From the NCBI RefSeq assembly GCF_040676675.1, contig NZ_JBFAPK010000050.1, positions 1 to 62,584 of the forward strand: a stretch of 62,584 nucleotides of DNA, given 5' to 3'. Both the position numbers and the translations under genes were made by a program. The stretch is from JBFAPK01 sp040676675 (GTDB lineage Bacteria > Actinomycetota > Actinomycetes > Mycobacteriales > Micromonosporaceae). Positions within the stretch are counted from its first letter, which is position 1. Every line of letters starts with the position of its first letter. The notes beneath the pieces are model-generated. The model had not been told where the DNA came from, did no database searches, and saw only the letters and a program-made list of their open reading frames with translations. Below are positions 1-11,259 of the stretch, piece after piece.

Positions 1-90
1 AGTTGACTATTCTGCGGGGCGGGCCCGGGGGGGGTAGCGGTGGGGGCGGGTCGCCTGGGGGGCGCCGCCGCCCCGGGGGCGCCGCGGGGG

Positions 91-118
91 GGCGGCGATC
101 CGGGAACGGATCGCCGCC
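91..118 (+). terminator. GC-rich hairpin upstream of rpoB
   Basis: A perfect 11-bp inverted repeat (91-101 with 108-118) closes a 6-nt loop. There is no T-tract after it. It lies at the edge of the window where the end of rplL is expected in actinobacteria, so it probably ends or processes the rplJ-rplL transcript. Bases 1-90 are G-rich low-complexity sequence with no recognisable gene, and 119-449 shows no gene either. Confidence 0.45.
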
Positions 119-449
119 CGCTTCGCGTTCGGCCGGTCGCGGCGCGCCCGGTGATCAGCGAGTTGATCCCGGCGGGTCATGGCTCTGGCCTGGGCGGATC
201 GCCTGACTGTCGGGTAATGAGGAAGTCGACCCGCGTGACAGCCCTTGACGCGGCCCGCAGCGGCAGGCACGCTGACATCAGCAAGACCTTCCGCGCTTGC
301 GACGGCCATCGTTCGGGTAACGACAGCGGCATGCTCCACCGCCGCGGTCGAGCGCCCGGCGGCTCGGCGGGATTTGCCGCGTTCTGAGCGGCCCGGCGGC
401 ACCGATCAAGGTGCCGGAGGCACGCTCCGCGACATCCTGCAGGGTGGGC

Positions 450-478
450 TGGACAGCGGTTAGCCGTTCGGCTACACT
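450..478 (+). promoter_or_regulatory. Probable rpoB promoter
   Basis: A -35 box TGGACA (450-455), a 17-nt spacer and a -10 box TACACT (473-478) fit a primary sigma factor (HrdB/SigA-like) promoter. The start site would be near 485, leaving a leader of about 120 nt before the rpoB start. A second TTGACC at 502-507 has no convincing -10. Confidence 0.6.
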
Positions 479-604
479 GCTAGTTTGCGCTGCCTTCCGA
501 CTTGACCCCTGCTCGGAATGTCCGATTCTGGATATTTGGAGTGGGGTCATTGGAGTGCACGCGTAACAGCCGTTCTGCAGCACCGGTCCTCGGAAGGACG
601 CATC

Positions 605-3600
605 TTGGCAGCTTCCCGCCCTGCGAAGACCAGTCGTACGTCGAGCGCTTTCGCTCCTCGCCGAATCTCATTCGGCCGGATCACCGAACACCTCGAGGTC
701 CCCAACCTCCTGGCCATCCAGAACGAGTCCTTCGACTGGCTGGTTGGCAACGAGGCTTGGCAGGGCCGGTCGGCCGACGACCCGCACGCTCGCTCGGGTC
801 TCGCGGAAATTCTCGACGAGATCAGTCCCATTGAGGACTTCTCCGGCACCATGTCCCTGTCGTTCTCCTCCCCGCGCTTCGACGAGGTCAAGGCCTCGAT
901 CGAGGAGTGCAAGGAGAAGGACCTGACCTACTGCGCCCCGCTGTTCGTGACGGCGGAGTTCACCAACAACACCACTGGCGAGATCAAGAGCCAGACGGTG
1001 TTCATGGGTGACTTCCCGATGATGACGCCGAAGGGCACCTTCATCATCAACGGCACCGAGCGCGTCGTGGTCAGCCAGCTCGTCCGGTCCCCGGGCGTGT
1101 ACTTCGACAAGCAGCCGGACAAGACCTCCGACCGCGACCTCTCCAGCGTCAAGGTCATCCCGAGCCGGGGTGCCTGGCTGGAGTTCGACATCGACAAGCG
1201 CGACACCGTGGGTGTCCGTATCGACCGCAAGCGCCGGCAGGCCGTCACGGTCCTGCTCAAGGCGATCGGCTGGACCAGCGAACAGATCCGCGAACGGTTC
1301 GGTTGGTCCGAGCTGATGATGACCACCCTGGAGAAGGACCACATCGCCGGGGCGGACGAGGCGCTGTTGGACATCTACCGCAAGCTGCGGCCGGGTGAGC
1401 CGCCGACGCGGGAGAACGCCCAGACGCTGCTCGACAACCTCTTCTTCAACCCGAAGCGGTACGACGTAGCCAAGGTCGGTCGGTACAAGTTCAACAAGAA
1501 GCTCGGGCTCGAGGTGCCGATCACCACCGGCACGCTCACCGAGGACGACATCGTCGCCACCGTCGAGTACCTCTGCCGGCTGCACGCCGGTGAGGAGGGC
1601 TACGAGGCCGACGACATCGACCACTTCGGCAACCGTCGCCTGCGTACCGTGGGCGAGCTCATCCAGAACCAGGTCCGGGTGGGCCTCTCCCGGATGGAGC
1701 GCGTCGTCCGGGAGCGGATGACGACCCAGGACGTCGAGGCGATCACGCCGCAGACCCTGATCAACATCCGCCCGGTGGTGGCGGCGATCAAGGAGTTCTT
1801 CGGTACGTCGCAGCTGTCCCAGTTCATGGACCAGACCAACCCGCTGGCGGGCCTGACCCACCGGCGCCGGCTGAGCGCGCTCGGCCCGGGCGGTCTGTCC
1901 CGCGAGCGGGCCGGCTTCGAGGTCCGTGACGTGCACCCGTCCCACTACGGCCGGATGTGCCCGATCGAGACGCCGGAAGGCCCGAACATCGGCCTGATCG
2001 GTGCCCTGTCGACCTTCGGCCGGGTCAACCCGTTCGGCTTCATCGAGACGCCGTACCTCAAGGTCATCGATGGTCGGGTCACCGACCAGATCGACTACCT
2101 GACCGCGGACGAGGAGGACCGGTTCGTCAAGGCGCAGGCCAACGCCCCGCTCTCCAGCGACGGCAGCTTCGCCGAGGACCGGGTGCTGGTCCGCCGGAAG
2201 GGCGGTGAGGTCGACTTCGTCGCACCGGCGGCGGTCGACTACATGGACGTCTCGCCGCGCCAGATGGTGTCGGTCGCGACCGCCATGATCCCGTTCCTGG
2301 AGCACGACGACGCCAACCGGGCGCTGATGGGCGCGAACATGCAGCGCCAGGCGGTGCCGCTGGTCAAGGCCGAGGCGCCGCTGGTCGGTACGGGCATGGA
2401 GTACCGGGCCGCGGTCGACGCCGGTGACGTGGTCGTCGCCGAGGTCGGCGGCGTGGTCGAGGACCTGTGCGCCGACTACGTGACGGTGCACCAGGACGAC
2501 GGCCACCGTCGTACCTACCTGCTGCACAAGTTCCGTCGCTCGAACGCCGGCTCCTGCGTCAACCAGAAGCCGATCGTCTTCGAGGGTGACCGGGTCGAGG
2601 CCGGCCAGGTCATCGCCGACGGGCCCTGCACCGACGAGGGCGAGATGGCGCTCGGGCGCAACCTGCTCGTGGCGTTCATGCCCTGGGAGGGGCACAACTA
2701 CGAGGACGCGATCATCCTGTCGCAGCGCCTCGTGCAGCAGGACGCGCTCACCTCGATCCACATCGAGGAGCACGAGGTCGACGCCCGGGACACCAAGCTG
2801 GGTCCGGAGGAGATCACCCGCGACATCCCGAACGTCAGCGAGGAGATGCTCGCCGACCTCGACGAGCGCGGGATCATCCGGATCGGTGCGGAGGTCGTCA
2901 CCGGCGACATCCTGGTCGGCAAGGTCACGCCCAAGGGTGAGACCGAGCTGACGCCCGAGGAGCGGCTGCTCCGCGCGATCTTCGGTGAGAAGGCGCGCGA
3001 GGTCCGGGACACCTCGCTGAAGGTGCCGCACGGCGAGACCGGCACGGTCATCGGCGTACGGACCTTCTCCCGGGAGGACGGCGACGAGCTGCCGCCGGGG
3101 GTGAACGAGCTGGTCCGGGTCTACGTCGCCCAGAAGCGGAAGATCCAGGACGGCGACAAGCTCGCCGGCCGGCACGGTAACAAGGGTGTCATCTCCAAGA
3201 TCCTTCCGGTCGAGGACATGCCGTTCCTGGAGGACGGCACGCCGGTCGACATCGTGCTCAACCCGCTGGGTGTGCCGAGCCGGATGAACATCGGTCAGGT
3301 ACTGGAGACCCACCTCGGGTGGGTGGCCAAGACCGGTTGGAAGGTCGACGGGGACGACGCCGAGTGGAAGCGCGCGCTGCGCTCGATCTCGGCCGACGAG
3401 TCGGAGCCCGACACCAACGTGGCGACGCCGGTCTTCGACGGCGCCAAGGAGGAGGAGATCTCCGGTCTGCTCTCGTCGACCCTGCCCAACCGGGACGGCA
3501 AGCAGCTGATCGGCGCGAGCGGCAAGGCGCAGCTGTTCGACGGTCGCTCCGGCGAGCCGCTGCCCGACCCGATCGCGGTTGGCTACATCTACATCCTCAA

Positions 3601-4045
3601 GCTGAACCATCTGGTCGACGACAAGATCCACGCTCGGTCGACCGGCCCGTACTCGATGATCACCCAGCAGCCGCTGGGTGGTAAGGCGCAGTTCGGTGGC
3701 CAGCGGTTCGGCGAGATGGAGTGCTGGGCGATGCAGGCGTACGGCGCCGCGTACGCCCTGCAGGAGCTGCTGACGATCAAGTCCGACGACGTCCTGGGCC
3801 GGGTCAAGGTCTACGAGGCGATCGTCAAGGGCGAGAACATCCCGGAACCGGGCATTCCGGAGTCGTTCAAGGTGCTGCTCAAGGAGCTGCAGTCGCTGTG
3901 CCTCAACGTCGAGGTGCTCTCCAGCGACGGTGTGGCCCTCGAGATGCGCGAGACCGACGACGAGGTGTTCCGGGCCGCGGAAGAGCTCGGCATCGACCTG
4001 TCCCGGCGTCCTGGTGAAGGCGTGAGCAGCGTCGAGGAGATCTGA
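605..4045 (+). CDS. rpoB: DNA-directed RNA polymerase subunit beta
   Basis: Beta subunit of RNA polymerase, 1146 residues. With beta' it forms the catalytic cleft. The rifampicin-binding segment is intact and has the sensitive residues Asp409, His419 and Ser424 (E. coli 516, 526, 531) in the motifs DQTNPL, THRRRL and LSALGPG. The C-terminal clamp-binding part (GGQRFGEMECWAM) is present. The start chosen is TTG at 605, because GGAAGGA at 592-598 lies 6 nt before it and the protein then begins with AASRPAKTSRTSS, as in relatives. An upstream in-frame ATG at 518 has no ribosome site and would add residues not expected in the family. rpoC follows after a structured 122-nt gap. Confidence 0.97.
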   Translation: MAASRPAKTSRTSSAFAPRRISFGRITEHLEVPNLLAIQNESFDWLVGNEAWQGRSADDPHARSGLAEILDEISPIEDFSGTMSLSFSSPRFDEVKASIEECKEKDLTYCAPLFVTAEFTNNTTGEIKSQTVFMGDFPMMTPKGTFIINGTERVVVSQLVRSPGVYFDKQPDKTSDRDLSSVKVIPSRGAWLEFDIDKRDTVGVRIDRKRRQAVTVLLKAIGWTSEQIRERFGWSELMMTTLEKDHIAGADEALLDIYRKLRPGEPPTRENAQTLLDNLFFNPKRYDVAKVGRYKFNKKLGLEVPITTGTLTEDDIVATVEYLCRLHAGEEGYEADDIDHFGNRRLRTVGELIQNQVRVGLSRMERVVRERMTTQDVEAITPQTLINIRPVVAAIKEFFGTSQLSQFMDQTNPLAGLTHRRRLSALGPGGLSRERAGFEVRDVHPSHYGRMCPIETPEGPNIGLIGALSTFGRVNPFGFIETPYLKVIDGRVTDQIDYLTADEEDRFVKAQANAPLSSDGSFAEDRVLVRRKGGEVDFVAPAAVDYMDVSPRQMVSVATAMIPFLEHDDANRALMGANMQRQAVPLVKAEAPLVGTGMEYRAAVDAGDVVVAEVGGVVEDLCADYVTVHQDDGHRRTYLLHKFRRSNAGSCVNQKPIVFEGDRVEAGQVIADGPCTDEGEMALGRNLLVAFMPWEGHNYEDAIILSQRLVQQDALTSIHIEEHEVDARDTKLGPEEITRDIPNVSEEMLADLDERGIIRIGAEVVTGDILVGKVTPKGETELTPEERLLRAIFGEKAREVRDTSLKVPHGETGTVIGVRTFSREDGDELPPGVNELVRVYVAQKRKIQDGDKLAGRHGNKGVISKILPVEDMPFLEDGTPVDIVLNPLGVPSRMNIGQVLETHLGWVAKTGWKVDGDDAEWKRALRSISADESEPDTNVATPVFDGAKEEEISGLLSSTLPNRDGKQLIGASGKAQLFDGRSGEPLPDPIAVGYIYILKLNHLVDDKIHARSTGPYSMITQQPLGGKAQFGGQRFGEMECWAMQAYGAAYALQELLTIKSDDVLGRVKVYEAIVKGENIPEPGIPESFKVLLKELQSLCLNVEVLSSDGVALEMRETDDEVFRAAEELGIDLSRRPGEGVSSVEEI

Positions 4046-4051
4046 GGTTGC

Positions 4052-4121
4052 GGTCGGGGGCCGGATCGACCCGGCGGGACGGCGAGGTTTCGTCCCGCTC
4101 CGGGTGACCGGGCCCCCGACC
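4052..4121 (+). other. Nested hairpin between rpoB and rpoC
   Basis: An outer perfect 11-bp inverted repeat (4052-4062 with 4111-4121) encloses an inner 7-bp stem (4074-4080 with 4092-4098). There is no T-run and rpoC must be read through, so it is more likely an RNA processing or stability element, or a partial attenuator, than a true terminator. Confidence 0.5.
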
Positions 4122-4167
4122 CAGCCCACGAGCCAGCAAGTACGACACGACACGAGGGACATATAAC

Positions 4168-8064
<3,897 letters not shown>

Positions 8065-8076
8065 GGTAACCGCACC

Positions 8077-8124
8077 GGGCGCCCCGCCCGCCGTCACCGA
8101 CGGCGCGCGGGGCGCCCGCGTCTT
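8077..8124 (+). terminator. rpoBC terminator
   Basis: A perfect 11-bp stem (8077-8087 with 8107-8117) contains an inner 6-bp stem (8090-8095 with 8099-8104), and GCGTCTTT follows. It starts 13 nt after the rpoC stop, so it is a convincing factor-independent terminator for a GC-rich genome. Confidence 0.75.
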
Positions 8125-8126
8125 TG

Positions 8127-8132
8127 TAGGCT
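8127..8132 (+). promoter_or_regulatory. -10 box of a leaderless gene
   Basis: TAGGCT lies exactly 6 nt before the GTG at 8139. This is the spacing typical of actinobacterial leaderless transcripts, and the box directly follows the rpoC terminator. Confidence 0.5.
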
Positions 8133-8138
8133 GACGAG

Positions 8139-8528
8139 GTGGAGATGATGCCGGTGGCCGAGCCCGGCCGCGCGATGCCGGTGGCGGTACCCGGTCCGGC
8201 CCCGCGGCACCCGCTCGACCCGGATCCGGTCCGTTCGACCAAGGCCCGTACGGTCTTCGCGCTGGGGTTGGTGGCCGCGCTCACCGGTCTCTTCGTCGGG
8301 GGGATCGTCCCGGCGACCATGGCGCTGCTGCTGGCGAAGCAGGCCCGGCGGGAGGCGTACGCCTCGGCGGGTTACCTGACCGGGGCCGTCTGGCTGCGCC
8401 GGGGGGAGCGGCTCGCCTGGACGGGGCTCGTGCTCGTGACGGCCGCGCTGGTCGCCGCGGTGATCGTCGGAGTGCTGCACGTCGCGGCCGACCCGGGCGG
8501 CCACGACTTCGCCCCGAACGTCGACTGA
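8139..8528 (+). CDS. Small membrane protein after rpoC
   Basis: Hypothetical protein of 129 residues. A proline-rich N-terminus of about 30 residues is followed by a hydrophobic segment (about 36-65), a basic loop (AKQARREAYA) and a second membrane segment (about 95-118). The layout (two helices around a basic loop) resembles DUF4190-type proteins and may be related to the next gene. The start is GTG 8139, chosen because a TAGGCT box sits 6 nt upstream (leaderless). ATG 8145 or 8148 are alternatives. The function is unknown. Confidence 0.65.
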   Translation: MEMMPVAEPGRAMPVAVPGPAPRHPLDPDPVRSTKARTVFALGLVAALTGLFVGGIVPATMALLLAKQARREAYASAGYLTGAVWLRRGERLAWTGLVLVTAALVAAVIVGVLHVAADPGGHDFAPNVD

Positions 8529-8669
8529 CGCCCCGTCCGGAACCGGCGGCGGCGTCCGGGCATCGTCCACGCCGGTGGCCTCCGGGGCATCCTCGCCGGT
8601 TGGGGTCGATGGGGCGTGCGGTCGAGGGCGTGGCAACCGAGAGCGTGTCGGGCGGTTTGGTCCGAGGTT

Positions 8670-8765
8670 GGTCGGGTGTGCCGGGCGAGGGCCGGCCGGG
8701 TGTGCCGGGCGGGGCCTGGTCGGGCGTCCTGGCCGGAGGTTGGTCGGGCGCTGGGGCGAGCGCGG
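8670..8765 (+). repeat. 24-bp tandem repeat, four units
   Basis: Four head-to-tail 24-bp units start at 8670, 8694, 8718 and 8742, each beginning GGTCGGG or GGCCGGG. Units 1 and 2 are the closest. They lie in the 407-nt gap before the DUF4190 gene, in the same frame as that gene, but upstream of its supported start. I see no gene in 8529-8935. Confidence 0.7.
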
Positions 8766-8935
8766 CGCGGGTAGCCTCATGCTGGGTTCGTCGCCGGACC
8801 CGGCCCCGCCGGGACGTCCCGGACGCCCGGCCCGAGTCCCGGCGCGGCACTGTTTCGTACCGGCCCGAACTGCTCGTACTGGTTCGCCGGCGGCGCCGGG
8901 TGCGGCGCGATCCGGCTGTCGGAGGGGGACCATCG

Positions 8936-9832
8936 GTGACGCAAGAGGGGCAGCCATCGCCGCCGGACGACGCGGCCTGGCGACGGCCGGAGCAGCCCCC
9001 GGGGCACGAGGTGCAGTACCACTCCCCGTCCTACAGCCTGCCGGGTGATTCGACCCCGGAGGACGCCGAGCCCGCCTCCGGGCTGCCAGCGCCAGCGCCC
9101 GCCGACCCCGCCGCACCACCCCCGACCGCGGTACCGGCGCCGCCAGCCGCTCCATCCCCGCCGATGGCGCCGTATCCGCCCGGGACATTCCCGCCCGGGG
9201 CGTACCCGCCGGTGGGGTATCCGGCCGCGCCCTGGCCGGTCGGATCGCCCGGGGCGTACCCGCCGGGGCCGTGGACCGCCGGCGCGATGCGGCCGGCAGC
9301 CCCGTACGCGCCGGTCGCGCAGCCGTCGGGATACCCGGTACCGGGCGCCTCGCCGCTGCCCGGGGCGTCGCCCGCAAGCGGGATGCCCCCCGGCGGCGGG
9401 CTGCCCGCCGCGGTACCGCCGCCGCCACCGCGGGACTCGCGGCAGGCGCCCCGGCGGGTCGAGGCGGTCCCCGGTACGCACTTCGCCCTGGTGCACCTGG
9501 ATGTGCCCCCCGTCACGTCCGGCTTGGCGATCGGGTCGCTGGTGGTGGGCATCGCCTCGATCCTGGTCGCGGTGCTGGTCGCCTGCTTCGGGGTGGCCGG
9601 CCCGTCGGCCGGCTGGGTGGCGGGCGCGTTCGCGGTGTTGGGCGGCCTCGCCAGCGCCGCCGCGATCGTGCTGGGGCTGCTCGGGCTGCGCCAGATCCGC
9701 CGGGTCGGACCGCCCCCGGCGATCCGGTTCACCGGCCGTGGGCTGGCCATCGCCGGCCTGGCCTGTGGCGGCGCCGGCCTGGTGGCGACGGTGTTGGCGT
9801 TCGCGATCAGCCTGCTGCTGCACCTCGACTGA
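8936..9832 (+). CDS. Proline-rich DUF4190-domain membrane protein
   Basis: 298 residues. The N-terminal ~190 residues are a Pro/Gly/Tyr-rich cytoplasmic segment with repeated PPG, AYPP and GYP motifs. The C-terminal ~110 residues match the DUF4190 pattern: two to three hydrophobic helices separated by a basic loop (LGLRQIRR) and a GRGLAIAGL motif near the last helix. The start is GTG 8936 with GGAGGGG at 8921-8927. The frame is open back to ATG 8600, but that stretch is a tandem repeat with no ribosome site. Function is unknown. Such proteins are common in actinobacteria. Confidence 0.75.
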   Translation: MTQEGQPSPPDDAAWRRPEQPPGHEVQYHSPSYSLPGDSTPEDAEPASGLPAPAPADPAAPPPTAVPAPPAAPSPPMAPYPPGTFPPGAYPPVGYPAAPWPVGSPGAYPPGPWTAGAMRPAAPYAPVAQPSGYPVPGASPLPGASPASGMPPGGGLPAAVPPPPPRDSRQAPRRVEAVPGTHFALVHLDVPPVTSGLAIGSLVVGIASILVAVLVACFGVAGPSAGWVAGAFAVLGGLASAAAIVLGLLGLRQIRRVGPPPAIRFTGRGLAIAGLACGGAGLVATVLAFAISLLLHLD

Positions 9833-9995
9833 GCCGCTGGACGGGCAGGTGGGCCCCGCGGGTCGCTGCCGACCGGAGCCGGTACACTTGACAGTCGGAG
9901 TCACTCATTGCGGACGGAACGGCGGGACGGCCCGGACAAGGGGACTGCGGCGCGGCCCGCCGAGGGATTTGGTGCAGTCTTCCGAAGCCCCCGTT

Positions 9996-10024
9996 TTGAC
10001 CTGCACGCTCACGGTGGGTACTCT
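9996..10024 (+). promoter_or_regulatory. Probable str operon promoter
   Basis: TTGACC (9996-10001), a 17-nt spacer and TACTCT (10019-10024) form a near-consensus primary-sigma promoter. It implies a transcript start near 10031 and a leader of about 280 nt before rpsL. The remaining gap from 9833 shows no gene. Confidence 0.7.
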
Positions 10025-10029
10025 TTCCC

Positions 10030-10312
10030 CTGAGCCCGGGCGTGCCCGGGCAACTCGTGTGTGCGCCCGAGTAGCGTCTCGTGATCGGTTGCGGCACGAA
10101 AAAGCCGAAGATCGAGCGCGCGAGAGCGCGTGTGAACAGATCCGGTGCGCGCGTGAGCGACGCGCCGGGACCGTGAACCGGGCGACACGCCCGACCGCGG
10201 GTGCCGGGCCTCCAGCCGAAGGTCCGGTCGGAATGTAGGAGAGTCGCTCGCGAGAGCGGCTATGACGAGCGACGCGGCCGCGAGGAGTGGCCGAAGGGAG
10301 CGGAGAAACCCG
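10030..10312 (+). promoter_or_regulatory. Structured rpsL 5' leader
   Basis: The leader holds a hairpin of two GCCCGGGC arms (10034-10041, 10044-10051) right at the expected transcript start. It also holds a 20-nt element (10182-10201) identical to one in the rpsJ leader, and a 7-bp stem closed by a GCGA tetraloop (10243-10260) just before the ribosome site. No open frame is convincing. It is a candidate autoregulatory or stability region of the str operon. Confidence 0.5.
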
Positions 10313-10687
10313 GTGCCCACGATCCAGCAGTTGGTCCGCAAGGGCCGCCAGGCCAAGACGAGTAAGACCAAGACGCCGGCGCTGAAGGGCAGCCCTCAGC
10401 GGCGCGGTGTATGCACGCGCGTTTACACCACCACCCCGAAGAAGCCGAACTCGGCGCTGCGCAAGGTCGCTCGTGTCAAGCTCAGCAGCCAGATCGAGGT
10501 CACCGCGTACATCCCGGGCGTCGGTCACAACCTGCAGGAGCACTCCATCGTGCTCGTCCGCGGCGGCCGGGTGAAGGACCTCCCCGGCGTGCGTTACAAG
10601 ATCGTTCGCGGTTCGCTCGACACCCAGGGTGTCCGCAACCGCAAGCAGGCGCGCAGCCGTTACGGCGCGAAGAAGGAGAAGAGCTGA
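10313..10687 (+). CDS. rpsL: 30S ribosomal protein S12
   Basis: Decoding-centre protein of the small subunit, 124 residues, the usual length. Lys43 (TTPKKPNSAL) and Lys88 (GGRVKDLPG) are the wild-type residues at the streptomycin-resistance sites. GTG 10313 is the start, with GGAG at 10302-10305. An in-frame upstream ATG at 10262 would add non-family residues. First gene of the str operon; rpsG follows after one base. Confidence 0.97.
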   Translation: MPTIQQLVRKGRQAKTSKTKTPALKGSPQRRGVCTRVYTTTPKKPNSALRKVARVKLSSQIEVTAYIPGVGHNLQEHSIVLVRGGRVKDLPGVRYKIVRGSLDTQGVRNRKQARSRYGAKKEKS

Positions 10688-10688
10688 C

Positions 10689-11159
10689 ATGCCGCGTAAG
10701 GGACCCGCTCCGCGGCGACCGCTGGTCGCTGACCCGGTGTACAACTCGCCGCTGGTCACCCAGCTCGTGAACAAGATCCTGCTGCGTGGCAAGCGTCAGC
10801 TCGCCGAGCGCATCGTGTACGGCGCGCTCGAGGGCTGCCGCGAGAAGTCGGGCACCGACCCGGTAGTCACGCTCAAGCGGGCGATGGACAACGTGAAGCC
10901 GACCCTCGAGGTCCGCAGCCGCCGCGTCGGTGGCGCGACCTACCAGGTGCCGGTCGAGGTGCGTCCGGCCCGGGCCACCACGCTCGGGCTGCGCTGGCTG
11001 GTGACGTACTCCAAGGCGCGCCGCGAGAAGACCATGGTCGAGCGCCTGATGAACGAGCTGCTCGACGCGAGCAACGGCCTCGGTGCCGCCGTCAAGCGGC
11101 GCGAGGACACCCACAAGATGGCCGAGTCCAACAAGGCCTTCGCGCACTACCGCTGGTAA
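10689..11159 (+). CDS. rpsG: 30S ribosomal protein S7
   Basis: Primary 16S rRNA-binding protein that nucleates the 30S head, 156 residues, the standard length. It starts MPRKGPAPRRPL, with the family RGKRQLAE segment and the C-terminal motif KRREDTHKMAESNKAFAHYRW-type tail. The ATG at 10689 is one base after the rpsL stop, which fits coupled translation. Confidence 0.97.
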   Translation: MPRKGPAPRRPLVADPVYNSPLVTQLVNKILLRGKRQLAERIVYGALEGCREKSGTDPVVTLKRAMDNVKPTLEVRSRRVGGATYQVPVEVRPARATTLGLRWLVTYSKARREKTMVERLMNELLDASNGLGAAVKRREDTHKMAESNKAFAHYRW

Positions 11160-11259
11160 CGAGCCACGTCTTCGGCCCGAGTCCGGTACCCACCGGGCGG
11201 AGACCGGAAGCGTGGTCGCAGGTCCGAGACGACGACGATGACGAAGAGTAGGGATTGAC

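Noticed and set aside
518..604. Upstream ATG for rpoB at 518
   Set aside because: No ribosome site, and the added residues are not expected in the family. TTG 605 has GGAAGGA at the right spacing.
668..4162. Long minus-strand open frame opposite rpoB (1164 codons)
   Set aside because: It is a shadow of rpoB caused by high third-position GC. No ribosome site and no family likeness.
8670..8765. CRISPR-like array
   Set aside because: The 24-bp units are contiguous without spacers, so this is a plain tandem repeat. No cas gene is in the window.
8600..8935. N-terminal extension of the DUF4190 protein from ATG 8600
   Set aside because: It would translate the 24-bp tandem repeat and an Arg-rich stretch. 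GTG 8936 has a strong ribosome site.
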